Origin: Oligoflexia bacterium
GTDB lineage: Bacteria; Bdellovibrionota; Bdellovibrionia; Bdellovibrionales; Bdellovibrionaceae
Direction of reading: 5' to 3'
Assembly: GCA_016861345.1 (NCBI GenBank)
Contig: BOLD01000012.1
Span: 33,579 to 97,578 of the forward strand
Length of the DNA stretch: 64,000 bases
The position numbers and the translations under genes were made by a program. Each line of letters starts with the position of its first letter. Position 1 is the stretch's first letter. The notes below the pieces were generated by a model. It was given only the letters and a program-made list of their open reading frames with translations. It did not search any database and had not been told where the DNA came from. Positions 53,588 to 61,165 of this stretch are shown piece after piece.

Positions 53588-53671
53588 AGAACCTAGACTA
53601 AAGTTTGGACTAAAAAAAAGCAAGCCATTGACCATGACAATAGTCCAAGTCGACCCTAGACTATGTTCTAT
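53586..53671. promoter_or_regulatory. Near-symmetrical divergent promoter region
   Basis: The two arms share ATAGAAC at 53586-53592 facing GTTCTAT at 53665-53671, TTGGACTA at 53605-53612 facing TAGTCCAA at 53641-53648, and CCTAGACTA at both 53592-53600 and 53655-53663 (direct copies). Read from either gene, a TAGWCT hexamer is 7 bases before the ATG (TAGTCTAGGTTCTATG minus, TAGACTATGTTCTATG plus). If these are -10 boxes, both mRNAs would be nearly leaderless. On the minus strand TTGCTT sits 17 bases upstream of TAGTCT; no such -35 is clear on the plus strand. Confidence 0.5.
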
Positions 53672-54605
53672 GAACCCAAGCGTTGATCACGAGAAGTTAT
53701 TTGATGAAATCTGCGACAAGCTCAATGAGCTTAGTCATAAAGAGGACCCCATGAATCCAGAGTTCCGCGTTGAAAAAACTGACCGATTAGAAAAAATGCA
53801 ATCTCAGCTCAGACGATCACAAGATGAGCTCAAAAATGCCCAAATGGAGCTTCAAGAAAAAATAAAAAATTTTGATTCTTTCAATTTTGCTCAAACAGAT
53901 GCAGGAAGTGACTTTAAAAAGGTTGCTGAGCAACTTGAAAGCGAAAGAACGAACAACTCCAAGCTCAGTTCTGACTTAGCCAAATCTCTTGAATTGAATT
54001 TAAAATTGCAATTCGAACTGGAAGAGGTTCGCTCAAAGGCAAATCAGCTTTTAAATGAAGAGCGAAAACACAATCAGTACCTCACTGATAAAAATAAAGC
54101 TCTCAGCCATGATTTAGAATTGTCTCAAGCTCTTTGCAATGAAACTCGTCTTCAACTTGAAAAAGCAAAAGACAAATTTTTAGGTGATGAAAAAATATGG
54201 GAAAATGAGACCTCGATTTTAGAGCGCCAAATTCAAGATCTCAATGAACTGAATCTTGAGCAAAGCCGTCAGATTGACGAGTTGAAAATGATTTCTGACG
54301 AAAAAGATTCTGAAATTAAAAAAATTGCTGAATCACTCGCTGAATTTGAGACCTATTCACTTCAGCAGAACGAAGTGATGAAGAATCTCTCCAATGTCGC
54401 CGAAAAGAAATTGATTGAGCTCAAAGTCGCTTTAGATAAGAAAACAATTGAAAGTCAGGATTATCATAGTCATCTTCAACAGGCACTGACTCAAGTGGCG
54501 GTTCTGAAACAGGAAAATATGGCGCTTAAAGATTATATCACAAAGCTCACCGCACTTCACAATCAACATGTGGGTCAAAAACCCCAGCAAGAAGTTCGAT
54601 GCTAA
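53670..54605 (+). CDS. Long coiled-coil protein
   Basis: 311 residues from the ATG at 53670, supported by the mirrored leader of the opposite gene rather than by a ribosome site; ATG 53634 is the alternative. After MNPSVDHEKLFDEICDKL the protein is nearly all coiled coil to the end, with Glu/Lys/Leu heptads (RLEKMQSQLRRSQDELKNAQ). No membrane segment or signal peptide. It could be a cytoplasmic scaffold or filament-forming protein; no family recognised. Its last codon overlaps the convergent gene by 4 bp. Confidence 0.75.
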   Translation: MNPSVDHEKLFDEICDKLNELSHKEDPMNPEFRVEKTDRLEKMQSQLRRSQDELKNAQMELQEKIKNFDSFNFAQTDAGSDFKKVAEQLESERTNNSKLSSDLAKSLELNLKLQFELEEVRSKANQLLNEERKHNQYLTDKNKALSHDLELSQALCNETRLQLEKAKDKFLGDEKIWENETSILERQIQDLNELNLEQSRQIDELKMISDEKDSEIKKIAESLAEFETYSLQQNEVMKNLSNVAEKKLIELKVALDKKTIESQDYHSHLQQALTQVAVLKQENMALKDYITKLTALHNQHVGQKPQQEVRC

Positions 54606-54985
54606 TTCTGAATGTTTTGAAAGTAGCCTGAACAAACCGGGTCTTCTTGGTTTGTTCTATTGTAATACATCACCTTATCAAATTTCTTGATCACGCAAGA
54701 CTTCACTGCAGGACCAATCAATGAAGATGGCTTATCCTTACGAAGCTCTTCTTTAATGGCTTGCTCACATTCCTTATGATAAAAATCCCAAACGGATAGA
54801 CAGAGGGCTTGGGGTATCGAGTAACAGAGCCCCTGGGGAGACTTTGCCCCGCAAGGATCATTTTCAGAAAGCCCTTCTTCACGAAGCAGAGGAAGAATGA
54901 ATACGGCCATTATCAAAAACACGACGACAAGACCACCAATGGTGATTCCAATCCATTTGAGAATAAATTTTATGTCTTGATTCAT
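54602..54985 (-). CDS. Single-pass membrane protein with Cys-rich extracytoplasmic domain
   Basis: 127 residues. An N-terminal membrane segment (WIGITIGGLVVVFLIMAVFILPLL) is followed by a ~90-residue domain with six Cys (NDPCGAK, GLCYSI, ALCLSV, KECEQA, KSCVIK, PVCSGY), likely paired in the periplasm. No family recognised. It is 6 bp after the RlmI-type gene, so probably the last gene of that unit. Confidence 0.75.
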   Translation of the reverse strand: MNQDIKFILKWIGITIGGLVVVFLIMAVFILPLLREEGLSENDPCGAKSPQGLCYSIPQALCLSVWDFYHKECEQAIKEELRKDKPSSLIGPAVKSCVIKKFDKVMYYNRTNQEDPVCSGYFQNIQN

Positions 54986-54991
54986 GCCTGA

Positions 54992-56290
54992 TTAATATTC
55001 TACCTGATGAATAAACATCTTCAAGTAAAAGCCTTCAGGAAAAGACATCAAGTTGGGATGATCGGCGGCATGACCGCCGCGACAAATACATCTGGCTCGT
55101 AAATCCATTCGGCGAATGGCTTTGCCTAAGACCTCCATCATTTCTTTTTCTTCAAAAAGGCCTGAACACGAACAAGAAACCACAAAACCCCCACGTTGAA
55201 CTAAACGAAAAGCATGGGTGTTCATTTTCAAGTAAGCATGGCGACCTGTAGGCACATCCTTTTTTGCTTTAATAAAGGCCGGAGGATCAGCAATAACAAT
55301 GTCATAGTGCTTATCTGGCAAGGAGTTCAGCTCCTCCAGAACATCTTTTTTCATGATGATGGCCTGAGCCCCTTCGCGTTCGATATTTTCTTTCGCAAAG
55401 GCCAAGGCTGTTTCAGAAACATCCACGGCCGTTACTTCTACCGATAGTCCTTTTTCTTTGAGCGCACGAGCCAACTGAGTCGACCACTGACCGACATAGC
55501 AGCACAGATCAAGTATGCGCACAGGACTTTCAAACTGAGTGGACTTCATAATCTGATCGCAAAGTAATTTAATGTTGTAGGCTTGATCTAAGAAAAATCC
55601 TGTCTTCTGCCCCTCGATCAGGTCACAGGCCATTTTGATCGGCGCTTCGCCAACAGCGGGATGAATTAAAATTTGAGCATGATTGAGATTTGCTTTTTGA
55701 CCCTGATGAAGAACTTTGACGGGCTCGACCTCAAGTCCCTCAAGACGACGAATCTGAACATCATTTCGAATCACAACAGAAGTTTCATCCCAGCCAAATG
55801 ACGAAAGCTTGGCCGCAACTGACTCTTCGACAAGACGGTTAAAAAATCGGTTCAAATCAGAAAGAGCAAATTGCATTCCGGCAGTCAGAATTTGAACGGC
55901 AAAAACCTGTGACTGTTGCCCCTGATCTTCGATCACATAACGATCCAGCACTAAACCCGGCAGATAATCATTTTCTCCGTAACACAGACGGAAACTTAAA
56001 TGATAACCCAAAACTGAACGGTGTCCCCAGCACGAGATCACCTGAGAGATGATTTCCTCTAAACTTGTTGGGTCTTGAACATGAGGATCAAAACTGAGGG
56101 CCCGAAATGAAATCAAAGAGTGGGGGTTGCCATATCCAGCAGCTAAAAACTGGCCCTTATGATCAACCAAGCGAACGGGCTCGCCAGGAGGATGCCCCTT
56201 TGGGCTTTGTTGAAGTTCGTTTGAAAAAACCCAAGGGTGGTGAGCGCGAACTCGTTTGTCTGCTCCAGGTCGTAATTTCCAAATTGTCAA
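54992..56290 (-). CDS. RlmI-type 23S rRNA cytosine methyltransferase
   Basis: 432 residues. PUA-like N-terminus (WKLRPGADKRVRAHHPWVFSNEL, then GEPVRLVDHKGQFLAAGYGNP), a central linker domain, and a SAM domain with VLDLCCYVGQWS, TAVDVSETALAFAKENI and the catalytic DPPAFIK-type motif (VIADPPAFIKAKKDV); the late SCSCSGLF completes the m5C pattern. It resembles E. coli RlmI, which methylates 23S rRNA C1962. Its 5' neighbour ends 8 bp upstream. Confidence 0.9.
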   Translation of the reverse strand: MTIWKLRPGADKRVRAHHPWVFSNELQQSPKGHPPGEPVRLVDHKGQFLAAGYGNPHSLISFRALSFDPHVQDPTSLEEIISQVISCWGHRSVLGYHLSFRLCYGENDYLPGLVLDRYVIEDQGQQSQVFAVQILTAGMQFALSDLNRFFNRLVEESVAAKLSSFGWDETSVVIRNDVQIRRLEGLEVEPVKVLHQGQKANLNHAQILIHPAVGEAPIKMACDLIEGQKTGFFLDQAYNIKLLCDQIMKSTQFESPVRILDLCCYVGQWSTQLARALKEKGLSVEVTAVDVSETALAFAKENIEREGAQAIIMKKDVLEELNSLPDKHYDIVIADPPAFIKAKKDVPTGRHAYLKMNTHAFRLVQRGGFVVSCSCSGLFEEKEMMEVLGKAIRRMDLRARCICRGGHAADHPNLMSFPEGFYLKMFIHQVEY

Positions 56291-56298
56291 AGGTCACC

Positions 56299-57411
56299 TC
56301 ACGGAATCAATTCAAAAGCTAAAAATTGAGTCCGCTGGTTTCTCATAAAATTATCGTCACTGACAAGCAGAAGTATTCGTCCGTGGTTTTTGAGCTCAGG
56401 GCCCCAGGACATTCCCTCGAAATTTTCAATTTTCTGAAATTCAGGATTGGTTTTTTGAAGATCTTTCAATTGGTAAATCAGTTTCTTCGTCAAGGGTCGA
56501 ACCTCTTTTTCTTTTGCCAAGGAACCAAGGCCACCCACATCCTGTGCGCCTGACAAATTCACGAGATAAATGCGGACATCGCAGAATACCTCTTTCATAT
56601 TCAGAAAAACGGCTCTTTCCAATACCAAAACCTGATTTTCATCAACAAAAAGAATCTCAGAAACACCATTTTCAAGAAAAACACCTGAACCCTGAATGAC
56701 TGTATCTAAGGGGTAGATAAACTGTTTGGTTGGCCGAATGATCCATGCCTCTGGAGATTCATATTGGATGAATCGAACCCATTTTTCATCAGGCCTGGCA
56801 TCCTGAACCAAGGGAGCCTCTGTCGCAGCCAGGATTTTCCCCGACGGAGATGTTGAAAGTCCCTCAACACTTTTGTTGTTTTGAATTCCGATTGTCTGCT
56901 TTCCTGATTTTTCAGGTACAAGCTGTTCTGGCAAAGGAAAGCTTCTCACCCAGGACGCATCAGGCTTGACATCGAAAAGCTCTGGACTGAGCCGGGGCTT
57001 ATGATTGTTATCCCCCTCTGAAGGAAGCAGAAAATTTCCCCACGGCAGTGGAGCAATGGCTTCAAGATCAATCACTCCATGAAGAGGCCCTTTTTCATTT
57101 CTTTTGTGAAGAAAAAGAACATCTTTGGGTGTGACCTCAAGTTTAATTTCTGATCGTTGACCTTCTGACAGTTGAACTTTAAACGTGTACAGACGAGGCT
57201 CGTTGATTTTCCCCCGATCATCTGAAACTGCATATAGCAACTTCTCATCTGATGAATAGTATATCCCTGACAGACCGCCCAGTTTTGTTTTTTGCACCGA
57301 CATTCGATGGGGCAACTCTGCGTGAGCTAAATACTTAAGCCCCAAGCCATGAGCAGAGGGGGAAAAAACAAAATATAAAATCAGCGCTGGGACTGCCTTA
57401 AACCAGGCCAT
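56299..57411 (-). CDS. Exported esterase-like phytase-domain protein
   Basis: 370 residues from the ATG at 57411, which overlaps the end of folD by 14 bp; a TTG at 57444 is less likely. Signal peptide MAWFKAVPALILYFVFSPSAHG. The mature part has the phytase-like/esterase-like pattern: GGLSGIYYSSDEKLLYAVSDDRG, IDLEAIAPLPWGNFLLPSEG, KSVEGLSTSPSGKILAATEAPL, and VSDDNFMRNQ near the end. Probably a six-bladed beta-propeller secreted or lipoyl-free periplasmic hydrolase; substrate unknown. Confidence 0.78.
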   Translation of the reverse strand: MAWFKAVPALILYFVFSPSAHGLGLKYLAHAELPHRMSVQKTKLGGLSGIYYSSDEKLLYAVSDDRGKINEPRLYTFKVQLSEGQRSEIKLEVTPKDVLFLHKRNEKGPLHGVIDLEAIAPLPWGNFLLPSEGDNNHKPRLSPELFDVKPDASWVRSFPLPEQLVPEKSGKQTIGIQNNKSVEGLSTSPSGKILAATEAPLVQDARPDEKWVRFIQYESPEAWIIRPTKQFIYPLDTVIQGSGVFLENGVSEILFVDENQVLVLERAVFLNMKEVFCDVRIYLVNLSGAQDVGGLGSLAKEKEVRPLTKKLIYQLKDLQKTNPEFQKIENFEGMSWGPELKNHGRILLLVSDDNFMRNQRTQFLAFELIP

Positions 57412-58255
57412 TTTTTCTTTCAGCAAGATACAAAGTGTTTTCAAGAAGCGTAGTGATCGTCATGGGGCCGACTCCGCCAGGAACTGGTGTTGCCGCCGAA
57501 GCCCAGCCTTCGATTTCATGAAAGCGAACATCTCCCACCAATGGTTGATCCTGACCCGTTCCGTGAATTCCAACGTCAATGATCACAGCGCCCGCCTTAA
57601 AATCTTCTCTGCCCAAAAGGTGTCGTCGCCCTGCTGCCACCACGACAATATCAGCTTGCGAGGTAAAATCTCTTAAGTTTTTTGTTTTCGAGTGACAAAG
57701 AGTCACTGTCGCGTCAGCCATTGTCAGCAAATGCGCCATGGGCTTTCCAACAATATTACTTCTCCCAATGACCACGGCTCTTTTCCCAGCCACGGGAATT
57801 TGATAGTGCTCTAAAATGCTCATGATCCCTTTCGGAGTACAAGGAGCCACGATTGGGCTTCCCGCCCACAGATGACCCAAAACTTGAAAAGTAAAACCAT
57901 CCACATCTTTGTCCGCTGAAATCAGTTCATTGACTCGAATTTCACTCAGGTGACCAGGCAGTGGTAATTGAACAAGGATTCCATCAACAGTGGGATCTTG
58001 ATTTAATTCTTCAATGACCTGATCCAGCTCTGCCTGGGTGGCCGTTGTTGGCAATTTTTTATGGGTGGAAAGAATTCCCACGGCCTCGCAAGATTTGATT
58101 TTATTTCGGACATAAACCTGACTGGCTGGGTCTTCTCCCACCAGGACAACAACCAGGTGAGGCTTGCGTCCGGTTCTTTTCATAAACTCGGCGACCTTGG
58201 GTTTTAGGGCTTCTCGGCGGACCTGTGAAACAAGCTTTCCATCAAGCAAGAGCAT
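57398..58255 (-). CDS. folD: Bifunctional methylenetetrahydrofolate dehydrogenase/cyclohydrolase
   Basis: 285 residues, usual length. Interconverts 5,10-methylene- and 10-formyl-tetrahydrofolate. Motifs: VGEDPASQVYVRNK, DGILVQLPLP, PCTPKGIM, VIGRSNIVGKP and the late VPGGVGPMTITTLLENT are diagnostic. All key residues, including the catalytic Lys in YVRNK and Asp in KDVDGF, are present. It is the first gene of folD-phytase-like-rlmI-like, likely a minus-strand unit. Confidence 0.95.
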   Translation of the reverse strand: MLLLDGKLVSQVRREALKPKVAEFMKRTGRKPHLVVVLVGEDPASQVYVRNKIKSCEAVGILSTHKKLPTTATQAELDQVIEELNQDPTVDGILVQLPLPGHLSEIRVNELISADKDVDGFTFQVLGHLWAGSPIVAPCTPKGIMSILEHYQIPVAGKRAVVIGRSNIVGKPMAHLLTMADATVTLCHSKTKNLRDFTSQADIVVVAAGRRHLLGREDFKAGAVIIDVGIHGTGQDQPLVGDVRFHEIEGWASAATPVPGGVGPMTITTLLENTLYLAERKNGLV

Positions 58256-58320
58256 GAATAACCCCTTTTCGTTGGTGAGGATGTGTATAATTTCACAAAT
58301 TTATGAGATAAATTCAACGC

Positions 58321-58349
58321 TTGACCCCTTAAGAGCCATGCATTAAGTT
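58321..58349 (+). promoter_or_regulatory. Candidate promoter of the Lys/Ala-rich gene
   Basis: TTGACC at 58321-58326 and TAAGTT at 58344-58349 are separated by 17 bases. The leader to the ATG at 58392 is about 35 bases and contains AGGGGGC as ribosome site. Confidence 0.4.
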
Positions 58350-58391
58350 CCAACAAATCAAGCAGGCATTCCAGATCATTCAGGGGGCACT

Positions 58392-59036
58392 ATGGCTGAA
58401 AAAGTAAAGTTATCAAAAGACGGGTCATCAATTGATTTTGTGCAGACAGACAATATCCCGACATCGGTCAAAAAATTCCGCCAAAGCCCTGAAATTGAAG
58501 GATTTTATCGATTTCTATACGAAAATGACCTTCGAGTCGAAGCCTACGAAATCTTAGATCGCATTATTGCTGCCCGTAAGGCAAAAAAGGCTGCTGAAAA
58601 AGCTGCTATTAAAGAAAAAGAGCGTGAAGAGAAAGAGGCCATTAAAGCTGCGGCTCGTGCTGAAAAAGAGGCAGAGAAAGAAAAGGCCCGCCTTGCGAAA
58701 GAAGCAGAGAAAGAAAAGGCCCGCCTTGCGAAAGAAGCAGAAAAAGCCAAACTTCTGGCTGCTAAAGAGAAAGAAAAACTTAAAAAAGAACAGGCAGCTG
58801 AAAAAGAGCGCCTGAAAAAAGAGGCCGCAAAAGCGAAACTATTGGCTGCGAAAGAAAAAGCTGCCGAAAAAGCGGCAAAAGATAAAGCCGCCAAAGAAAA
58901 AGCCAAGCTTGCTGCTCTGGCAAAAGCAAAGGCTGCAAAAGAAAAATCGGCAAAGGCCAAGGCAAAGCCAGCTCCAAAAGCTAAGGCAAAGCCTTCGGCA
59001 AAAGCAAAACCCGCCAAAAAAGCCAAAAAGAAATAA
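58392..59036 (+). CDS. Lys/Ala/Glu-rich nucleoid- or TolA-like protein
   Basis: 214 residues; AGGGGGC before the ATG. The first ~60 residues are globular (SSIDFVQTDNIPTSVKKFRQSPEIEGFYRFLYEND). The rest is a long Lys/Ala/Glu helix that changes into Lys/Ala/Pro at the end (AKPAPKAKAKPSAKAKPAKK), similar to histone H1-like bacterial proteins. No signal peptide or membrane anchor is seen, so a DNA-binding role is more likely than TolA-like. A rho-independent terminator follows. Confidence 0.75.
   Translation: MAEKVKLSKDGSSIDFVQTDNIPTSVKKFRQSPEIEGFYRFLYENDLRVEAYEILDRIIAARKAKKAAEKAAIKEKEREEKEAIKAAARAEKEAEKEKARLAKEAEKEKARLAKEAEKAKLLAAKEKEKLKKEQAAEKERLKKEAAKAKLLAAKEKAAEKAAKDKAAKEKAKLAALAKAKAAKEKSAKAKAKPAPKAKAKPSAKAKPAKKAKKK
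58671..58736 (+). repeat. Perfect 33-bp tandem repeat (two copies) in the Lys/Ala-rich gene
   Basis: The 33-base unit at 58671-58703 is repeated exactly at 58704-58736, encoding AEKEKARLAKE twice. Exact identity at the DNA level points to a recent duplication. Confidence 0.85.
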
Positions 59037-59097
59037 TCCCATCCGAAAATCCGAAAACTGCAATCATCCGGAGCTTTCATTTTGATCAAATCCAAAT

Positions 59098-59124
59098 AAA
59101 AGGGACCCCAGTCGGGTCCCTTTT
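59098..59124. terminator. Rho-independent terminator
   Basis: AAAAGGGACCC (59098-59108) and GGGTCCCTTTT (59114-59124) form an 11-bp stem with the loop CAGTC. It separates the Lys/Ala-rich gene from the pilin operon. The stem's outer A/T part gives the T-run on either strand. Confidence 0.85.
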
Positions 59125-59158
59125 GTGCATTTTCTCCGAATCAACCGGAGGAAATCAT

Positions 59159-59437
59159 ATGTCAGCACACAATTGTTTTCAAAAACACGTTCGAAATCAA
59201 AAAGGCCAGGGCCTGGTTGAATACCTTATTATTGTTGCTCTTGTTGCCGTTGCCACGATCAGCATCATGAAAGTCGTTGGTCAAAGCGTTCAAGTCAAGT
59301 TCGCTCAAATTTCAAAATCTCTGGGCGCGGATGTCGAGGGGAATTTGTCAAACGCTCAAGTCACTGAGTCCATGTACAAGAAAAAAGATCTAAAAGACTT
59401 CTTTCATGGAAGCCTGAACAACGAATCAAAAAAATAG
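59159..59437 (+). CDS. Flp/Fap-type pilin
   Basis: 92 residues from the ATG at 59159, preceded by GGAGG with 7-base spacing; an upstream frame is ruled out by this site. The class III signal is KGQGLVEYLIIVALVAVATISI: cleavage after the Gly would leave mature Q-G-L-V-E-Y with Glu at +5, as in Flp pilins, followed by a hydrophobic helix. The mature protein is about 70 residues and ends hydrophilic. It would be the major pilin of a Tad-type pilus; the assembly genes are not in the window. Confidence 0.85.
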   Translation: MSAHNCFQKHVRNQKGQGLVEYLIIVALVAVATISIMKVVGQSVQVKFAQISKSLGADVEGNLSNAQVTESMYKKKDLKDFFHGSLNNESKK

Positions 59438-59443
59438 GATCTT

Positions 59444-59806
59444 ATGTTTTTTCGAAATCAAAAAGGACAAAGCCTTATTGAGGCCTGTATCGGCATGATC
59501 AGTCTCATCTTAATTATTGGACTTGTTTTTCTTGGACTGCGAATGAGAACCATTCACGAAACCGTCAGTCATTTGGCCTACGAAGCCTTAATTTGCGAAG
59601 AAACAGTCCAACCTTTTAAAAACTGTGTAAGAGATCTTGAACAAAAACTGAAAATTATCCTGGGGACTGAGCTGAGGCTCGAAATTCACCAATCTTTGAC
59701 GGCAACGGAACGCCATCTCAGATTAAAAATTTTCCTCTCTCAGATCCCCCTTCTGAAGAGCCAATCATTAACCATAACTGAGTCTCTTCCACGAGAGTTA
59801 ATATAG
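59444..59806 (+). CDS. TadE-like pseudopilin
   Basis: 120 residues, 6 bp after the pilin gene. KGQSLIEACIGMISLILIIGLVFL has the prepilin pattern with Glu at +5 after the Gly. The remainder includes Cys pairs (ICEETVQPFKNC) and a hydrophilic tail. TadE-type minor pilins are short like this. Part of the pilin operon. Confidence 0.75.
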   Translation: MFFRNQKGQSLIEACIGMISLILIIGLVFLGLRMRTIHETVSHLAYEALICEETVQPFKNCVRDLEQKLKIILGTELRLEIHQSLTATERHLRLKIFLSQIPLLKSQSLTITESLPRELI

Positions 59807-59814
59807 AGAATCCT

Positions 59815-60546
59815 ATGAAAAATGAAAAAGGAACGGGCGCTGTCGTACTACTTTTGATTCTGCCAATTTTTATGGGGACCATTTATGCCATTGGTACACA
59901 GAGCCTTGAAATTCAAAAAATAACGAGGGGCCGCCATCTCTGTCGTTCACATCTGCTGGAAACTCAGAAAAAAGTGGGGCTTCTTCTTGCTAAAATCATT
60001 CAGATGAACCCGGTTGTTTCTAGTTTAAGAACAGAAAAAGCAATGGCTGAAGCCGCCTTAAAGATAGCCATTGAGACTGGTGACTATCCAGCCATGGGGG
60101 CAGCTCAAGTGTGGCTTAAATCTATCGAAGCACGACAAGTCATGATCGCTCGACAGCAACGTCTACTCTTCACTCTTGTGAAAGGTCAATTCAATCTGGG
60201 GCTGCGACTGACCCAATCTGCCATTCGTTCTGAGCTTGAACAGATTCAAGCTCGCAGTCAAAAATCTTGGGCCCAAAATATATCACCAATTAAGATACAA
60301 ATTCCCCAACCTCCCCTATCTCCGGATATTCCGGACAATTCGGACACCGAACCTCGGATTTATACCCCAAAAGAGCCTTTTATTGAGAAGGCCGCTGTGC
60401 ACGCTTCTTGGATAACAAGCCTGGAAACAACAGATCGGATAAAAGAATGGTTCTCAATCAAAACAAAAAATTCAGATGGCTGCTCAGTGAGCCTGGAAGA
60501 AAAAGCTGGTGGCTTTCAGCCCGTTCTGATCAAGGGCAAATTCTGA
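59815..60546 (+). CDS. TadG-like protein of the pilin operon
   Basis: 243 residues. The N-terminus MKNEKGTGAVVLLLILPIFMGTIYAIG is a prepilin-like helix but lacks the Glu at +5, as is usual for TadG-like proteins. A long helical region (KVGLLLAKIIQMNPVV to ~150) and a Pro-rich segment (PQPPLSPDIPDN) follow. No VWA MIDAS motif is visible. Its last 100 bp overlap the next gene in another frame. Confidence 0.65.
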   Translation: MKNEKGTGAVVLLLILPIFMGTIYAIGTQSLEIQKITRGRHLCRSHLLETQKKVGLLLAKIIQMNPVVSSLRTEKAMAEAALKIAIETGDYPAMGAAQVWLKSIEARQVMIARQQRLLFTLVKGQFNLGLRLTQSAIRSELEQIQARSQKSWAQNISPIKIQIPQPPLSPDIPDNSDTEPRIYTPKEPFIEKAAVHASWITSLETTDRIKEWFSIKTKNSDGCSVSLEEKAGGFQPVLIKGKF

Positions 60547-60665
60547 TTGAAACCCTAATCACCTGCCTTGTGGTCACCAGCTTGATGCTCGCCCTTCAAT
60601 GGCAGGTGAATAAAGAAAAAAATTTAAATCAAAATTATAAATTTCAGATGAGGAAGGCAAAATGA
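60447..60665 (+). CDS. Short pseudopilin-like protein overlapping the TadG-like gene
   Basis: 72 residues from the ATG at 60447, read in a different frame from the upstream gene and overlapping it by 100 bp. Contains DQGQILIETLITCLVVTSLMLALQ, a class III signal with Glu at +5 after the Gly, preceded by a long basic leader of about 30 residues. The stop overlaps the next ATG (ATGA). Real expression is supported by the motif and the coupling; the start is uncertain (a TTG at 60408 is possible). Confidence 0.6.
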   Translation: MVLNQNKKFRWLLSEPGRKSWWLSARSDQGQILIETLITCLVVTSLMLALQWQVNKEKNLNQNYKFQMRKAK

Positions 60666-61165
60666 ACTTCTACTTTAAAAAACAAATGATGGATTTACTG
60701 AAAGACCCCACCCAAAAGTGGCTATTGATTATTCTTGTCGCTGTTCTCTTTATTTTTGGGGTTGGCCAGCTGACCAATTCACAATCGACGACACCGACAA
60801 TTCAAGCCGAGACTGAAAGTGCAGACACTCATATCCCCCACGGATTTGTTTTAGTTCCGATCGAACTTCAAAATGCTGACGCCCTGAATGGCATTATGAA
60901 TGGGCATGGAGTTGTTGATCTTTACTCGCAACCAATGCCAGGACAAAAAAGGGGAGACCGTGTTGGACGACGGCTTCGAATTATTCAAGCCCCCCTAAAC
61001 CCAAGGCAGTACGCAGTTTTGGTTCCCGAGCAAGAAGCTCAAATTGTTGTGGGAGCGATGGGACCTCTGATCGCCGTGATCCAAAATAAAGATCTCAGGC
61101 AATCAGGTGAGATCGCAAATCATAAAAAAATCAATCGTGTTCAATATTACGGAGATTCAAAATGA
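60662..61165 (+). CDS. Short CpaB/RcpC-like membrane protein
   Basis: 167 residues. A membrane segment (WLLIILVAVLFIFGVGQL) is followed by a periplasmic part reading FVLVPIELQNADALNGIMNGHGVVDLYSQP and GRRLRIIQAP then VPEQEAQIVVGAMG, which has the beat of the RcpC half of CpaB. It lacks the usual N-terminal SAF length. CpaB-like proteins help the Tad secretin. It overlaps both neighbours by 4 bp. Confidence 0.6.
   Translation: MNFYFKKQMMDLLKDPTQKWLLIILVAVLFIFGVGQLTNSQSTTPTIQAETESADTHIPHGFVLVPIELQNADALNGIMNGHGVVDLYSQPMPGQKRGDRVGRRLRIIQAPLNPRQYAVLVPEQEAQIVVGAMGPLIAVIQNKDLRQSGEIANHKKINRVQYYGDSK

Noticed and set aside
58544..59095. 183-residue minus-strand frame
   Set aside because: Mirror image of the repetitive Lys/Ala gene, giving Phe/Ala/Ser repeats; an artefact of low-complexity DNA.
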